Numbered from the stretch's first letter, positions 24,896-33,944 are shown. The stretch is 64,000 nucleotides of DNA from Planctomycetota bacterium (GCA_022574595.1 JACZRS010000004.1:62001-126000); one strand, 5' to 3'. Program-made: numbers and translations. The notes: generated by a model not told the origin, from the sequence alone.

Positions 24896-26251
24896 TTAGG
24901 TTGTTTTGCGAGTAGATCGTCTTCCTCCGGGGTAAAACAAGAGCAGAATGAAAAGACAACCAACACTACCCCACATTGGAATGCTGAAGAGTTGGGTGTA
25001 GTCGAGCCTCGTGAGCTCCTCACCTGCTTCGTTAAGAATCGGTAGGCCAGCATCGTCGAGCACATTGTTGGTGGCCCACCGGCCGACAATACTGGTGGCA
25101 AACCAACTTCCCACGATGATCCCAAGTCCGACAATCACGAGATTGAACAAGTTCTGCGCCGAAGCTCGAATATCCGCCTTCGTCTCTTCATCCACAACCA
25201 TAAACGCAACGAAGATGAAGCAGCCGAAACACAATCCGTGCAGTGCGACGCCCAGCAACACCACTGACATGTAGTCGGCCGCATAAGCAAACAGCGCCAT
25301 TCGCGCCGCGTAAGCGACGATCCCCACCGCAAGCAACGTTTTGCGCGATATTCGCTTCGCAACGAGCGGGATCAGGGCAAGGACCGCGATCTCAGACATC
25401 TGCCCAATCGTCATCAACCCTCCGCCACCGACGCCAAGGATGTTGTTGATCCAGCCCGTTGCAGACTGGGCTGCGGCGCTTTGACGTTGCAATTCGCTCA
25501 GGAATTCGCTCGTGTGAACGAAGTAGAACTGATGGATCACGCTGATAGGAATCGCAAGCAGAAACAAAGTAACCAGCGGCTGGCGACGAACTTCCTTGAT
25601 CGCCTCTAACGTCGCGTTGGCCGCGCGAACGTTTTTCGTGGGCGGCGTGTGAGGTAACGTCAAGCAATACAAACCCATCAGAAGTCCAAGGATCGCGCTC
25701 AGGCGGAACGCATCGGCGCGGCCGGCATCCTGCGCTGCCTTGATCAACGCGTCGGTACCCTCCGGCGTATGGTTCACAAGCAACCAGTGCCCCATGGCGA
25801 TACCCGCAACGATCCACCCGATCGTTCCCCACAAGCGGATGGGACCGAACTGCTTGTCGCGATCGGTCAGATGGTGAAAGCAAAGCGAATTCGTCAGCGC
25901 CAGCGTTGGGGCATACACAAGTCCGTACAACAATGACAAGCTAAGAAAAAGTCCAAAGCCCTCGGTACTGGCAAGCAGCCACACAAGCACCGCACCCAGT
26001 AGATGGTTGACGGCGAGAAACTTTTCTGTAGCGAAGTATCGATCGGCAACCTGACCTGCAATGAACGGTCCCAAGATTGCACCCACCGCTCCAGCCGCCA
26101 GGATCATCCCGACTTGGTCAAGCGAGAAGCCGCGATGTCCCAGTAGATATGGATAGAGCAACGGCAACCATGCGCCCCATATCGCGTACTGCAAGAACAT
26201 CATTACAGATAGGCGGAAACCTGTGGCTTGAGATTGGCTGTTGCTTGGCAT
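24896..26251 (-). CDS. MFS transporter of the nucleoside:H+ symporter (NupG-like) type
   Basis: 451 residues from the ATG at 26251, which has AGGAGA nine bases upstream; an ATG nine codons earlier is less well placed. Twelve membrane helices are expected. The N-terminal FLQYAIWGAWLPLLYPYL, then FGPIRLWGTIGWIVAGIAMG and the later HGLCFGCFIFVAFM segment fit NupG-type nucleoside transporters common in Planctomycetes. The substrate is uncertain. Its base composition is clearly richer in G+C than the flanking topA and PilZ genes (many GCG/CGC codons), suggesting acquisition from a higher-GC relative. Confidence 0.8.
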   Translation of the reverse strand: MPSNSQSQATGFRLSVMMFLQYAIWGAWLPLLYPYLLGHRGFSLDQVGMILAAGAVGAILGPFIAGQVADRYFATEKFLAVNHLLGAVLVWLLASTEGFGLFLSLSLLYGLVYAPTLALTNSLCFHHLTDRDKQFGPIRLWGTIGWIVAGIAMGHWLLVNHTPEGTDALIKAAQDAGRADAFRLSAILGLLMGLYCLTLPHTPPTKNVRAANATLEAIKEVRRQPLVTLFLLAIPISVIHQFYFVHTSEFLSELQRQSAAAQSATGWINNILGVGGGGLMTIGQMSEIAVLALIPLVAKRISRKTLLAVGIVAYAARMALFAYAADYMSVVLLGVALHGLCFGCFIFVAFMVVDEETKADIRASAQNLFNLVIVGLGIIVGSWFATSIVGRWATNNVLDDAGLPILNEAGEELTRLDYTQLFSIPMWGSVGCLFILLLFYPGGRRSTRKTT

Positions 26252-26366
26252 GATCGAGCGTCTCCTGGGGTAACCCATTTGTGAAGGCGATGATCATACT
26301 GTCACTTGAGGCACTGTGTGAAAGTGCACATTGAGCCAGCATCTATCAACTAAGAAATGTAATGAT

Positions 26367-26852
26367 CTATCCTGTTTCTTTCTGCGGGGGGTTTTGGTCA
26401 GATTTGCTTTCAGCCTTGACGGTATTAAGACGGGTAAACAAACCTGGGTCAATCGGCATGTCGAACTTTACGCTCACTTCATGAAGGATCCCATCGACAT
26501 GCCGACAGTTTACAATCTCACCACTTACAACAATAGGTTCTGTTGACAGAGCTGTAAGCTGAAGCGAGCATTTCGAACCTACATATAAAAAACCACCGTG
26601 AAGAAAAGCAATACCACCGGAAGATAGATTTCGTGGTGAAACTGATAGCCGAGTAATAACTCCACCAGGTTGCTCAACTACAATTGGAATATCACCTTTG
26701 CGGTAAGGATATCTAATGTTTGCTCTACGATTACTTTCCGTTTGAAGCTTATCACTTGCGATTTCTTGAGAATGGTCTAGTTGATTAAGTAACTGTTGAC
26801 GTTCCGCATCACTTAAGCGAACGGTTTTTGTAAAAGGATCATTGCGGCTCAT
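26367..26852 (-). CDS. PilZ-domain protein
   Basis: 161 residues. The N-terminal half contains a short helical part (LSDAERQQLLNQLDHSQ). The PilZ domain then starts with the arginine-rich switch RRANIRYPYRKGD, followed by SPRNLSSGGIAFLHGG, the usual (D/N)xSxxG box, and beta strands to EVSVKFDMP. PilZ domains bind cyclic di-GMP; both expected motifs are present. It is clearly a paralogue of the N-terminal part of the next upstream gene (27034), which shares the same LDQS leader, PGG loop, HGG(F/Y)L and (N/H)CRH motifs. A GGDEF cyclase is encoded at 55352. Confidence 0.85.
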   Translation of the reverse strand: MSRNDPFTKTVRLSDAERQQLLNQLDHSQEIASDKLQTESNRRANIRYPYRKGDIPIVVEQPGGVITRLSVSPRNLSSGGIAFLHGGFLYVGSKCSLQLTALSTEPIVVSGEIVNCRHVDGILHEVSVKFDMPIDPGLFTRLNTVKAESKSDQNPPQKETG

Positions 26853-27033
26853 TGGTTACTCCAAACACAGAGGACAAGGTCAATTGTCGAGCGTTATAGT
26901 GCATCAATCGCTAGTCCTCATCTAACTGCACGAAAATTGACTCACGCACGGAACTTTTCATTTGTAGATGTTTCTTAAAACTTTCTTCCATCATTCACCT
27001 ACATAAAGTCCGTCCATGCGATTGAATCTGCCA

Positions 27034-28209
27034 TTAAACTAATTTGCTAATTGAGCCGTTTTGGCGAAGAGGCCGTGCCGAATTCGTACAAGTTAATCTT
27101 GCGCATATGGCGTTTAGTCTTCTAATCTGCCCCAGCGCATTATCAAGAGATTTGCAAACATCCATAGTTTTCAGCACATCGCGCGCTGCTGTAGTAGCAG
27201 CACCAAATCCATAGCCTGCTGCTGAACCCTGAATTGCTAGACACAATTCACGAACTGCGCATTGGTCCTCAGCTTCGGCTGCTCTTTCTAATTTGCGCGT
27301 CAGCCGCCTGGCTTGCTCAATAAAATCCATAATCATCTCAGTCATGCCCGGATCATCTTCAAGCGAGCTATAAATTGGATCCTCAATAGTAGTTTGCTCC
27401 AGCCACTCTGCAATAACAGTAATAAGAGCTTCCGGGCTGTATGGTTTTCCTATGATTTCGTTAGCTCCAGCTGAACGAGCATCAAGAAGGTGCTTTAAGT
27501 CATTATCCGCTGTTATCACAATAATGGGACACGTCACTCCGAATGAGCGCATTTGTTTTATCATGCGGGATGACTCTTGCTCTTTTAGATTTATGTCACA
27601 CAAGATAATCCCAAAATCATTTTTACGGACTGCATCGAGAGCAGCACCTGGAGTTGCAGTAGCAGTAATTGCTACACCCGTGGCTTTTAGGTGATGAGCA
27701 AGAAGACGCCTATCTGTTGTTGAGCCATCAACAAGTAAGACAGAACCCCCAAGCGAAGGTAGATCTCTACCTGAAAGGGATCCGCCTGCTTCTTCTATTT
27801 GCTCCTCAGAGAGGATTTCATAAGGATTTATTTCTTCAAGGAAGCGAAGCCCAATCTCATGATGATGGGAACCAATATGCCGACAATGCATGACCACTGC
27901 AGAGAGAGCCATGGGCGAACCATCAGCACGTGCCAGCAGCAATCTACATTCAGTACCTGGGTGCAAATACCCCCCGTGGATTATGGATAATCCACTTACG
28001 GAAATATTGCGCGTGCAAACTAGGAACCTGCCGCTACCCCCTCCGGGGTGCTGAACCATCATTGCAATTTCGCCAGCTCGATATTCACAGCGTTTGTGGC
28101 GACGGCGCTCAGCCCCTTTAATACCTGTTGGGCTTTGATCCAGTCTGCAAAGAAGCTTGCTTTGCTCAGCACTATTTAAATGCAAATGATTGGTGAATTC
28201 CTCGCTCAC
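27034..28209 (-). CDS. PilZ - response regulator receiver - HPt-like protein
   Basis: 391 residues in three parts. A PilZ domain (about 35-130) has RRRHKRCEYRAGE and TRNISVSGLSIIHGG. A receiver domain (about 155-270) has the phospho-acceptor Asp205 in IILCDINL, Thr233 in VITAD and Lys255 in GKPYSPE; the usual acidic pair at its start is reduced to Asp161-Gly162. A helical C terminus (about 285-375) carries LAIQGSAAGYGFGAA, which resembles the HPt motif HxLKGSAxxxG but has Leu324 where the phosphorylated histidine should be. The protein probably joins c-di-GMP binding to phosphorylation. It lies upstream of a second PilZ gene on the same strand. Confidence 0.85.
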   Translation of the reverse strand: MSEEFTNHLHLNSAEQSKLLCRLDQSPTGIKGAERRRHKRCEYRAGEIAMMVQHPGGGSGRFLVCTRNISVSGLSIIHGGYLHPGTECRLLLARADGSPMALSAVVMHCRHIGSHHHEIGLRFLEEINPYEILSEEQIEEAGGSLSGRDLPSLGGSVLLVDGSTTDRRLLAHHLKATGVAITATATPGAALDAVRKNDFGIILCDINLKEQESSRMIKQMRSFGVTCPIIVITADNDLKHLLDARSAGANEIIGKPYSPEALITVIAEWLEQTTIEDPIYSSLEDDPGMTEMIMDFIEQARRLTRKLERAAEAEDQCAVRELCLAIQGSAAGYGFGAATTAARDVLKTMDVCKSLDNALGQIRRLNAICARLTCTNSARPLRQNGSISKLV

Positions 28210-28447
28210 CGAAATCCCTTTCCATAGAATGCGGTGTACCTTGGCATAATCGGCTTATCTAATACGAATTATCACAGTGCCTGCTTGATCGGGTATTTAG
28301 CCACTTTATAAAGCCCGGTCAAACCTTATTAACCAAACAGCTTGGCATGGGCTTGTGTTTTAGAACGCTAGCTGCCGATAACCACGCATTGGGTTATTCT
28401 GCTCGTACGTAGCTTTAACGTCTTGCCCGCCTTAGAATCTGCCTGCA

Positions 28448-29701
28448 ATGACTAATCGCAGAACTACTAAACAGATAAACGTCGGAAATGATCGAACAGG
28501 TATTGTAGCAATCGGTGGCGATGCTCCGGTTTCCGTTCAATCTATGACCGCAGGCTATACCCATGACATAAATGCATGTGTTACTGAGATTAATCGACTG
28601 GCAGCAGCAGGTGCTGATCTTGTTCGCCTGGCGGTACCTGAAAGAAAAGATACCGCAGCATTGACTGAGATCCTTAATCAGACAACAGTACCAATCGTAG
28701 CTGATGTTCACTTTCACTTTAAGCGCGCCTTAGAATCAATTGATGCAGGCGTTCATAAAATCAGATTAAATCCAGGAAATATTTCAGATCGCGATCAAGT
28801 AAACAGCGTCATTGATGCATGCAAAGACGCAAAGATACCTATTCGTATTGGTGTCAATGAAGGATCAATTGTCGAACGAAAAGACAAGCAGCTGCGCATG
28901 AAGGAGTTGGGTAAGTTCTTTGCCCAACACAAGCAAGGGCATTTGATCGCGCTTATGATAGCAAAACTCGAAGAGTACTTGGACATTTTCAAAGAGCGTG
29001 ATTTTGATGAAATTTGTATTAGCGCAAAGTCTATCGATCCCGCGCTGGTAATTGACATCTATACAGAAATCTCAAAGCGTTTTGATTATCCTCTTCATCT
29101 GGGTGTAACCCACGCAGGGCCAAAGGAAACAGGCACAATTCGCAGTGTGGTTGCGCTTGGCACTCTCTTATCAAATGGGATCGGCGACACTATTAGAATC
29201 AGCTACGCATCCGACCCTGTACTGGAAGTCGAAGATGCTCTTGAGATGCTTTACTGTCTGGGACTAAAAGAGCGGTGTGGAGCAGAATTGATCGCTTGCC
29301 CAACATGCGGAAGAATTCAGGTTGATTTATTTACGCTCGTTCAAGAAGTGCGCAAGACATTGGCTGACAACATTGTGCTTCCAATTAAAGTTGCGGTAAT
29401 GGGATGTGTAGTTAATGGTCCCGGCGAAGCGGAGGGTTCTGATGTTGCGGTATTTGCAGGTGATCGAAGGGGCATCATCTATGTTCAAGGAGAACGGGTT
29501 GCCAATGTTCCAGAAGGAGAAATTCTCGACCGTCTTCTTAAGGAGTGCCTGACGCTGCAGGAAAGAATTAAGAGCGGCGATGCCAAACTTGGAGAAAAGA
29601 AAGTCAACATCATCCCCCCCGATCCGATTGGTGAACTCGGCAGTGGTATTGAAAAAATCGCATCAGGAAAAGTCGAAAAACTTACAATTGGTCAATCATA
29701 G
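28448..29701 (+). CDS. ispG: 4-hydroxy-3-methylbut-2-enyl diphosphate synthase
   Basis: 417 residues. The N-terminal barrel has VSVQSMTAGYTHD, LVRLAVPERKD and KIRLNPGNI. The C-terminal iron-sulfur part has CPTCGRIQVD and MGCVVNGPGEAEGSDVAVFAG, giving three cysteines for a [4Fe-4S] cluster. The enzyme carries out the penultimate MEP-pathway step. It is transcribed divergently from the PilZ-REC gene across a 238-base gap in which I find no clear regulatory element. dxs and a prenyl synthase lie 4-6 kb downstream. Confidence 0.96.
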   Translation: MTNRRTTKQINVGNDRTGIVAIGGDAPVSVQSMTAGYTHDINACVTEINRLAAAGADLVRLAVPERKDTAALTEILNQTTVPIVADVHFHFKRALESIDAGVHKIRLNPGNISDRDQVNSVIDACKDAKIPIRIGVNEGSIVERKDKQLRMKELGKFFAQHKQGHLIALMIAKLEEYLDIFKERDFDEICISAKSIDPALVIDIYTEISKRFDYPLHLGVTHAGPKETGTIRSVVALGTLLSNGIGDTIRISYASDPVLEVEDALEMLYCLGLKERCGAELIACPTCGRIQVDLFTLVQEVRKTLADNIVLPIKVAVMGCVVNGPGEAEGSDVAVFAGDRRGIIYVQGERVANVPEGEILDRLLKECLTLQERIKSGDAKLGEKKVNIIPPDPIGELGSGIEKIASGKVEKLTIGQS

Positions 29702-29761
29702 ATTTCGTGTAATATCTTAAACACTCCCTGGCTAAAGCTGGCTAAATTACTACAGTAAAAT

Positions 29762-30613
29762 ATGAGTCTATTTACGAAGCTAGACGTTGGCAGAGTGTTG
29801 ATTGCAGTATTGCTTACAGTTTTCTTAAGCGCTGCTGGTTGCTCTGCGGATAAGCCTGCTAACCCATCGTTTGCCTTAACTTATAGCGATGCAAAAGTGG
29901 CACTCGCTCAAATGCGTAAAGATCCTAAACCACTTCATCGCCCACTAATCATAGCTGGCGGTTATCAAGATCCCGGACTAATCGCGCCTGGAATTGCAAG
30001 TGAATTTCGTAAACTAACAGGCGAAACTGATGGCATAATCAGCGTAACTTATTTCAGCATTTCAGGAACATTCGATTCTTGCAGTAAACGACTTGTCGAT
30101 GCAGTGCAGCAGAAATACCCAAGTGACAATCCATCTGAAACAATAGAAGTTGACGTAGTAGGTTATTCAATGGGTGGTTTGGTAGCTCGACTTGCTGCCC
30201 ACCCTAAAGATGGGAAAAGACGACTACGCATCAACCGTTTATTTACGATCAGTACACCTCACAGAGGAGCAAACCTTGCGGGGATGCCCACAGCCGACAC
30301 AAGACAAATTGACATGCGGGCAGGCTCAGCGTTTCTGCAACTACTAGATCAGCAACTGCTCCAAGCAAACTACAAGCTATTCACTTACTCCAGATTAGGT
30401 GATTTGATCGTTGGAGTAGAAAACACCTCTCCACCCGGTGTGAATCCCTGGTGGGTTGCCAATCCGCCGTTTTCCCTTTCTCATGTAGCTGCATGTAAGG
30501 ATCCTAGGATTCTTGCGGATATTGCCCGCAGAGTCCGAGGAGAAGCCCCATATGCCACAACTCCTGCTGCTCCTTTGCCTTCTGAGGAGGCTCAGAGACC
30601 CGAAAACCCTTAA
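29762..30613 (+). CDS. Lipase-like alpha/beta-hydrolase lipoprotein
   Basis: 283 residues. The signal peptide ends in a lipobox, FLSAAGC. The mature part is an alpha/beta-hydrolase: PLIIAGGYQDPG (oxyanion region), nucleophile elbow VVGYSMGGLVARLAA (GYSMG) and ISTPHRGANLAG, a strip found in triacylglycerol lipases and PGAP1-like esterases. A likely catalytic Asp is in RLGDLIVG and a His in LSHVAAC. It should be an outer- or inner-membrane-anchored esterase; the substrate is unknown. It follows ispG by 60 bases on the same strand and may be co-transcribed. Confidence 0.8.
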   Translation: MSLFTKLDVGRVLIAVLLTVFLSAAGCSADKPANPSFALTYSDAKVALAQMRKDPKPLHRPLIIAGGYQDPGLIAPGIASEFRKLTGETDGIISVTYFSISGTFDSCSKRLVDAVQQKYPSDNPSETIEVDVVGYSMGGLVARLAAHPKDGKRRLRINRLFTISTPHRGANLAGMPTADTRQIDMRAGSAFLQLLDQQLLQANYKLFTYSRLGDLIVGVENTSPPGVNPWWVANPPFSLSHVAACKDPRILADIARRVRGEAPYATTPAAPLPSEEAQRPENP

Positions 30614-30755
30614 GTTGACGTTTTTTGGAAAATTTACCGACTCCAAAGTAAGAACTTGGACGTAGAGTTGTATTGTCAGGCTAATATCTATTAGACGCTT
30701 AAGGTACACTAGGGCTCATTTCAGTGACAATGGGAATATCAATTTGGAGCAAGCA

Positions 30756-31784
30756 ATGAAAAAGAACATTAACAGTGGTCGTGCGTTCACCATCGTTGAG
30801 CTATTGGTGGTCATAAGCATCATCGCAATATTACTTGCGTTACTCGCTCCTGCTCTTGGTGGCGTAATTCGAAGAAGCAAGAAATTCACTGAAACCAATG
30901 CCCTTAGAAACGTAGGCCAAGCGTGGATTCTTTATGCCAATTCCAATGCTGAATATGTACTTCCTGGTTACCTCGAACCGGAAATGCAAGGTACAAATCC
31001 AGGCGGTTGGGATGTGCAATATGAATATCCCTACGTTCCAGATCCAACTAATCCCAATAATCCACCAAACGTCATAATTGATCCAGACATTGCTGCTACA
31101 TGGACATGGCGCTTAATGCCTTACCTGAGCTATAACCACGACATGATCCATGATCATACTGATGAGCCAGATAGATCCAGCATGAACATTCTTGAAGAAG
31201 CTGAGGCAATAGCGTTAGAACCAGGATTTGGCTACAACGCATTCTACGTTGGTGGTTGGTGGAAAGAGTACGATGTTGTTGGCCAAGATCAAAAAATTGT
31301 TCGCTATAGATTTTGGCAGGCAGCTGCTGACCTAGATGGTGATGACAATATCGATGATGATGAAAGAGCCAAGGTTGTTGTTCGCTCAATTGGACAATGC
31401 CGCCGCTCTACTGAAGTTGTTGTATTTTGCTCATCATCTAAGGTAGAACCTGGTGTCTACAAGAAGTGGGAAGACGATCAACCCGGCTCGCATTATGTTG
31501 TGCCTCCTTACCTGGCGCAAGAGCAACATTGGGGACGAGCAGGCGGCGGATCTGGCGGCATTGGTGGTAGTGGCGGTGGCGATACTACATTTAGCGCTGC
31601 CGCGGGCGACTTCTGGACGGTCGAAGCGTTCTTGCAAACATCGGTTCCAATCGGACGCTATACAAAATCATCTAACTTGCTTTACTTTGATGGCCACACT
31701 GCCAATCAAGCAGTGGGCGTTTTACTTGATATGCGCAACTGGATTGATATAGCGACAACTCGTGATTTTCGCCATAATGAGTAG
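30756..31784 (+). CDS. Prepilin-type pseudopilin-like protein
   Basis: 342 residues from the ATG at 30756, with GGAG six bases upstream; a TTG four codons earlier is unlikely. The N terminus GRAFTIVELLVVISIIAILL is a class III prepilin leader: cleavage after Gly/Ala with the conserved Glu5 of the mature form. The long exported part (WILYANSNAEYVLPGYL, acidic linkers, a Gly/Ser-rich stretch near residues 255-280 and a final LLYFDGHTANQ) is typical of the many large pseudopilin-like proteins of Planctomycetes. It would be processed by a prepilin peptidase encoded elsewhere. Its role in secretion or surface structure is unproven. Confidence 0.85.
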   Translation: MKKNINSGRAFTIVELLVVISIIAILLALLAPALGGVIRRSKKFTETNALRNVGQAWILYANSNAEYVLPGYLEPEMQGTNPGGWDVQYEYPYVPDPTNPNNPPNVIIDPDIAATWTWRLMPYLSYNHDMIHDHTDEPDRSSMNILEEAEAIALEPGFGYNAFYVGGWWKEYDVVGQDQKIVRYRFWQAAADLDGDDNIDDDERAKVVVRSIGQCRRSTEVVVFCSSSKVEPGVYKKWEDDQPGSHYVVPPYLAQEQHWGRAGGGSGGIGGSGGGDTTFSAAAGDFWTVEAFLQTSVPIGRYTKSSNLLYFDGHTANQAVGVLLDMRNWIDIATTRDFRHNE

Positions 31785-31814
31785 ATCAAATAGCGGCTAA
31801 TACACAAGCAAGTT

Positions 31815-33149
31815 CTATTTATCATCACCAGTAGACGACTGGCCGAACTGTCTTTTTAGCTGCTGCTTAAATGAGCGCCGCATAATCCGAACCTGACTTG
31901 GTGGCAGAACTGACTTTGATAGATCAACCTGGATAGCGGTTATCCATTCCTGGGAAACAGCCTTGTACCCTAGCTGTGAATAAAGTCTTTCTTGCATATC
32001 CAGCATGTGGGCTGCACCATAAAAAACCGCAATTGATTTAACCTCGGGCTCACTTTCGCGCATTTTAAGAAGCTCATCAATAACAACTTGATTGCGCTGC
32101 CTTACTATTACTTCCTCAAATCCTTGACCAAGCTGCTTTAAACCCTGCTCAATAACAGTTTCATCCGCAAACAGATCTATAAGCACGATCTTGATCATGT
32201 CAGAAATCGCACCGTCCGCCCAATCATCAAGCCATTGTATTATCTTTAGCGCAGCGCCTGCAAGTTTCCCCTGCCAGGATGTGCCTGCTAGTGCGCCTTC
32301 TAATAGAGCAAAGTCTGAACCTTCTTCTTTTAATGCACGTTCAAGCTGATCGATGGTCATATCCGAGCATCGCCAATTCTCTTGCCCGTAATCTATAGAT
32401 ACCAGTTGATATTCCAGACCTAATGCTTTTGCCAGACTCTCTTGCAAATTGACCTCTTCGCCTTGCATTTCATCAGCTTCTGGCAACGAGGTTTGATCAA
32501 GTTTGATATCAGCATCTGATCCTTCGCCGCCTTCTTTGCCATCTGCCCCCAAACTCACGAGTGAGAATGTCTGTTGATCTTCAGGGCTTGTATAGGTCAA
32601 TGTTTTACCCCAGGCATCAATTGCTGCCTTTGCCAGCCAATCTTCCAAACGAGGATCTTTGCTTCGAGCAAATTTAAGAAGCTCCGCTTTACTAGTAGGG
32701 TAGCGCCCATTGACAGTATGGTGCCTTGCAATAGCTTCAGCTACAAATTGCATGGCTTTTTCTGTGCTAGCGTGGCGGAGCTTGTCATCACTTCCCTTTG
32801 GGCCATCTCCGCCTGTTGGCATTACAGATTCGTAAAGCACAACTTCGTGCTTGTTTAACAACTCCTGCAAGCTTGTGTACAGTTCAGCTTCACCAATATG
32901 CGATACACCAACCAGCGAAATCTTTGGGCCAACGCCGTCTATTGGTTCAAATGTTCTTGCTGCAACTTCAAGAGTGATCAATCCCCCGGATTCTTCTACT
33001 ACGCGCAGGTAGCCATCTGACAGATCATCTGACTTGGGAGTTTGTGGCTGAGTTTCCTGAGCTGTAGCAGTGGCAATAGATAAGCCCGCAGCAACTAAGC
33101 CAAGCCCTAAGCATGTTCTATTAGTTCTTGTGATCCTGCGTCTTAGCAT
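31815..33149 (-). CDS. TraB/GumN-family protein with an inserted GspG-like pseudopilin domain
   Basis: 444 residues with an N-terminal export signal (LGLGLVAAGLSIATATA). A TraB/GumN-like domain opens with KISLVGVSHIGEAELY (77-91) and VVLYES (~103-108). It is interrupted at about 128-216 by a stretch with the plan of the GspG (type II major pseudopilin) globular domain: HHTVNGRYPTSKAELLKFA, IDAWGKTLTYTSPEDQQ and the calcium-loop motif SLGADGKEGGEGSDADI. The TraB/GumN part then resumes (LGLEYQLVSIDY, RQRNQVVIDEL, and a late GxxH-type motif AVFYGAAHMLDM at 374-385). The hydrophobic pilin helix of GspG is absent. It follows an ExbB gene by 58 bases. Protease-like function is conjectural; the TraB/GumN call is by motif only. 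Confidence 0.75.
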   Translation of the reverse strand: MLRRRITRTNRTCLGLGLVAAGLSIATATAQETQPQTPKSDDLSDGYLRVVEESGGLITLEVAARTFEPIDGVGPKISLVGVSHIGEAELYTSLQELLNKHEVVLYESVMPTGGDGPKGSDDKLRHASTEKAMQFVAEAIARHHTVNGRYPTSKAELLKFARSKDPRLEDWLAKAAIDAWGKTLTYTSPEDQQTFSLVSLGADGKEGGEGSDADIKLDQTSLPEADEMQGEEVNLQESLAKALGLEYQLVSIDYGQENWRCSDMTIDQLERALKEEGSDFALLEGALAGTSWQGKLAGAALKIIQWLDDWADGAISDMIKIVLIDLFADETVIEQGLKQLGQGFEEVIVRQRNQVVIDELLKMRESEPEVKSIAVFYGAAHMLDMQERLYSQLGYKAVSQEWITAIQVDLSKSVLPPSQVRIMRRSFKQQLKRQFGQSSTGDDK

Positions 33150-33207
33150 TTTTCACTCCCTTGATTTGTTCTAGCGCTGCATGCGCTTATTGCTACTTGG
33201 AACTTCG

Positions 33208-33909
33208 TCATACTGAAGCACGCTCAGCAGCAAGGATTTTGTTAATTGGAGTCTTTGGCTCCGCAGCAGGGCTACTTCCACTTACAGTAGCAGCTAAACC
33301 TTGTTGGGCAGCCGCAATCAATGATTCCATCCGCCCTAGTGATCGCTCAACATGGGATTTGAAAATCATGTATGGAAATAGCGTTAGTAGGGCAATAACG
33401 AGGCCCATTGCCGTTGTCAGTAATGCTTCTGCAATTCCTATTGAAACCATTTGGGGGTCGGTTAGCGTTTGTTGGCCGCCTAACAGATTAAACGACTTAA
33501 TGATCCCGATGACAGTACCGAGAATCCCAAGTAGTGGAGCTGCGGTGATTATCGTAGATAAAGATGTCATAAATCTGTCTATGCGCGGCCTCTGGCTCTC
33601 TACTGCCTCAATGGCCACAGCTTCGGTTGCTCCATGTTCAATAAGCTGCCTGCTCACATGATCGTAAACTGATCGATTATCTGGTACCAGTTTTTTTACT
33701 GTATTGAGGTTCCCAATTCGAAATGCCTTATTTAGCCTTGCCAGGTGCTTTACTTTACTAGCTCTATGCAGCGAAACCCAAAACCAGATTCGCTCTACTA
33801 TGAGACAGAGACTCGTTACGCTCATGATTAGAAGGGGTATCATCACGATACCCCCCTTTTCGATCAGCATCGGCAAGTCTGTTTCTAGTCCTAACATCAT
33901 TAAAATCAT
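33208..33909 (-). CDS. MotA/TolQ/ExbB-type proton channel protein
   Basis: 233 residues with three membrane helices: IPLLIMSVTSLCLIVERIWFW, AAPLLGILGTVIGIIKSFNLL and AEALLTTAMGLVIALLTLFPYM. The last two with the linking LTDPQMVSIGIAEAL are the ExbB/TolQ signature; the large cytoplasmic loop lies between helices 1 and 2. Such proteins pair with ExbD/TolR to couple proton flow to periplasmic work, but no ExbD/TolR gene lies next to it. The next gene on the strand is the TraB-GspG chimera. Starts at codons 4 or 5 are possible alternatives. Confidence 0.88.
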   Translation of the reverse strand: MILMMLGLETDLPMLIEKGGIVMIPLLIMSVTSLCLIVERIWFWVSLHRASKVKHLARLNKAFRIGNLNTVKKLVPDNRSVYDHVSRQLIEHGATEAVAIEAVESQRPRIDRFMTSLSTIITAAPLLGILGTVIGIIKSFNLLGGQQTLTDPQMVSIGIAEALLTTAMGLVIALLTLFPYMIFKSHVERSLGRMESLIAAAQQGLAATVSGSSPAAEPKTPINKILAAERASV

Positions 33910-33944
33910 AGGCTTTTTGCCCTTGGAACATCAGCTTTACCCTG

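Noticed and set aside
28415-28717. Minus-strand cysteine-rich frame over the start of ispG
   Set aside because: It is entirely antisense to the conserved ispG N terminus and shows no independent support.
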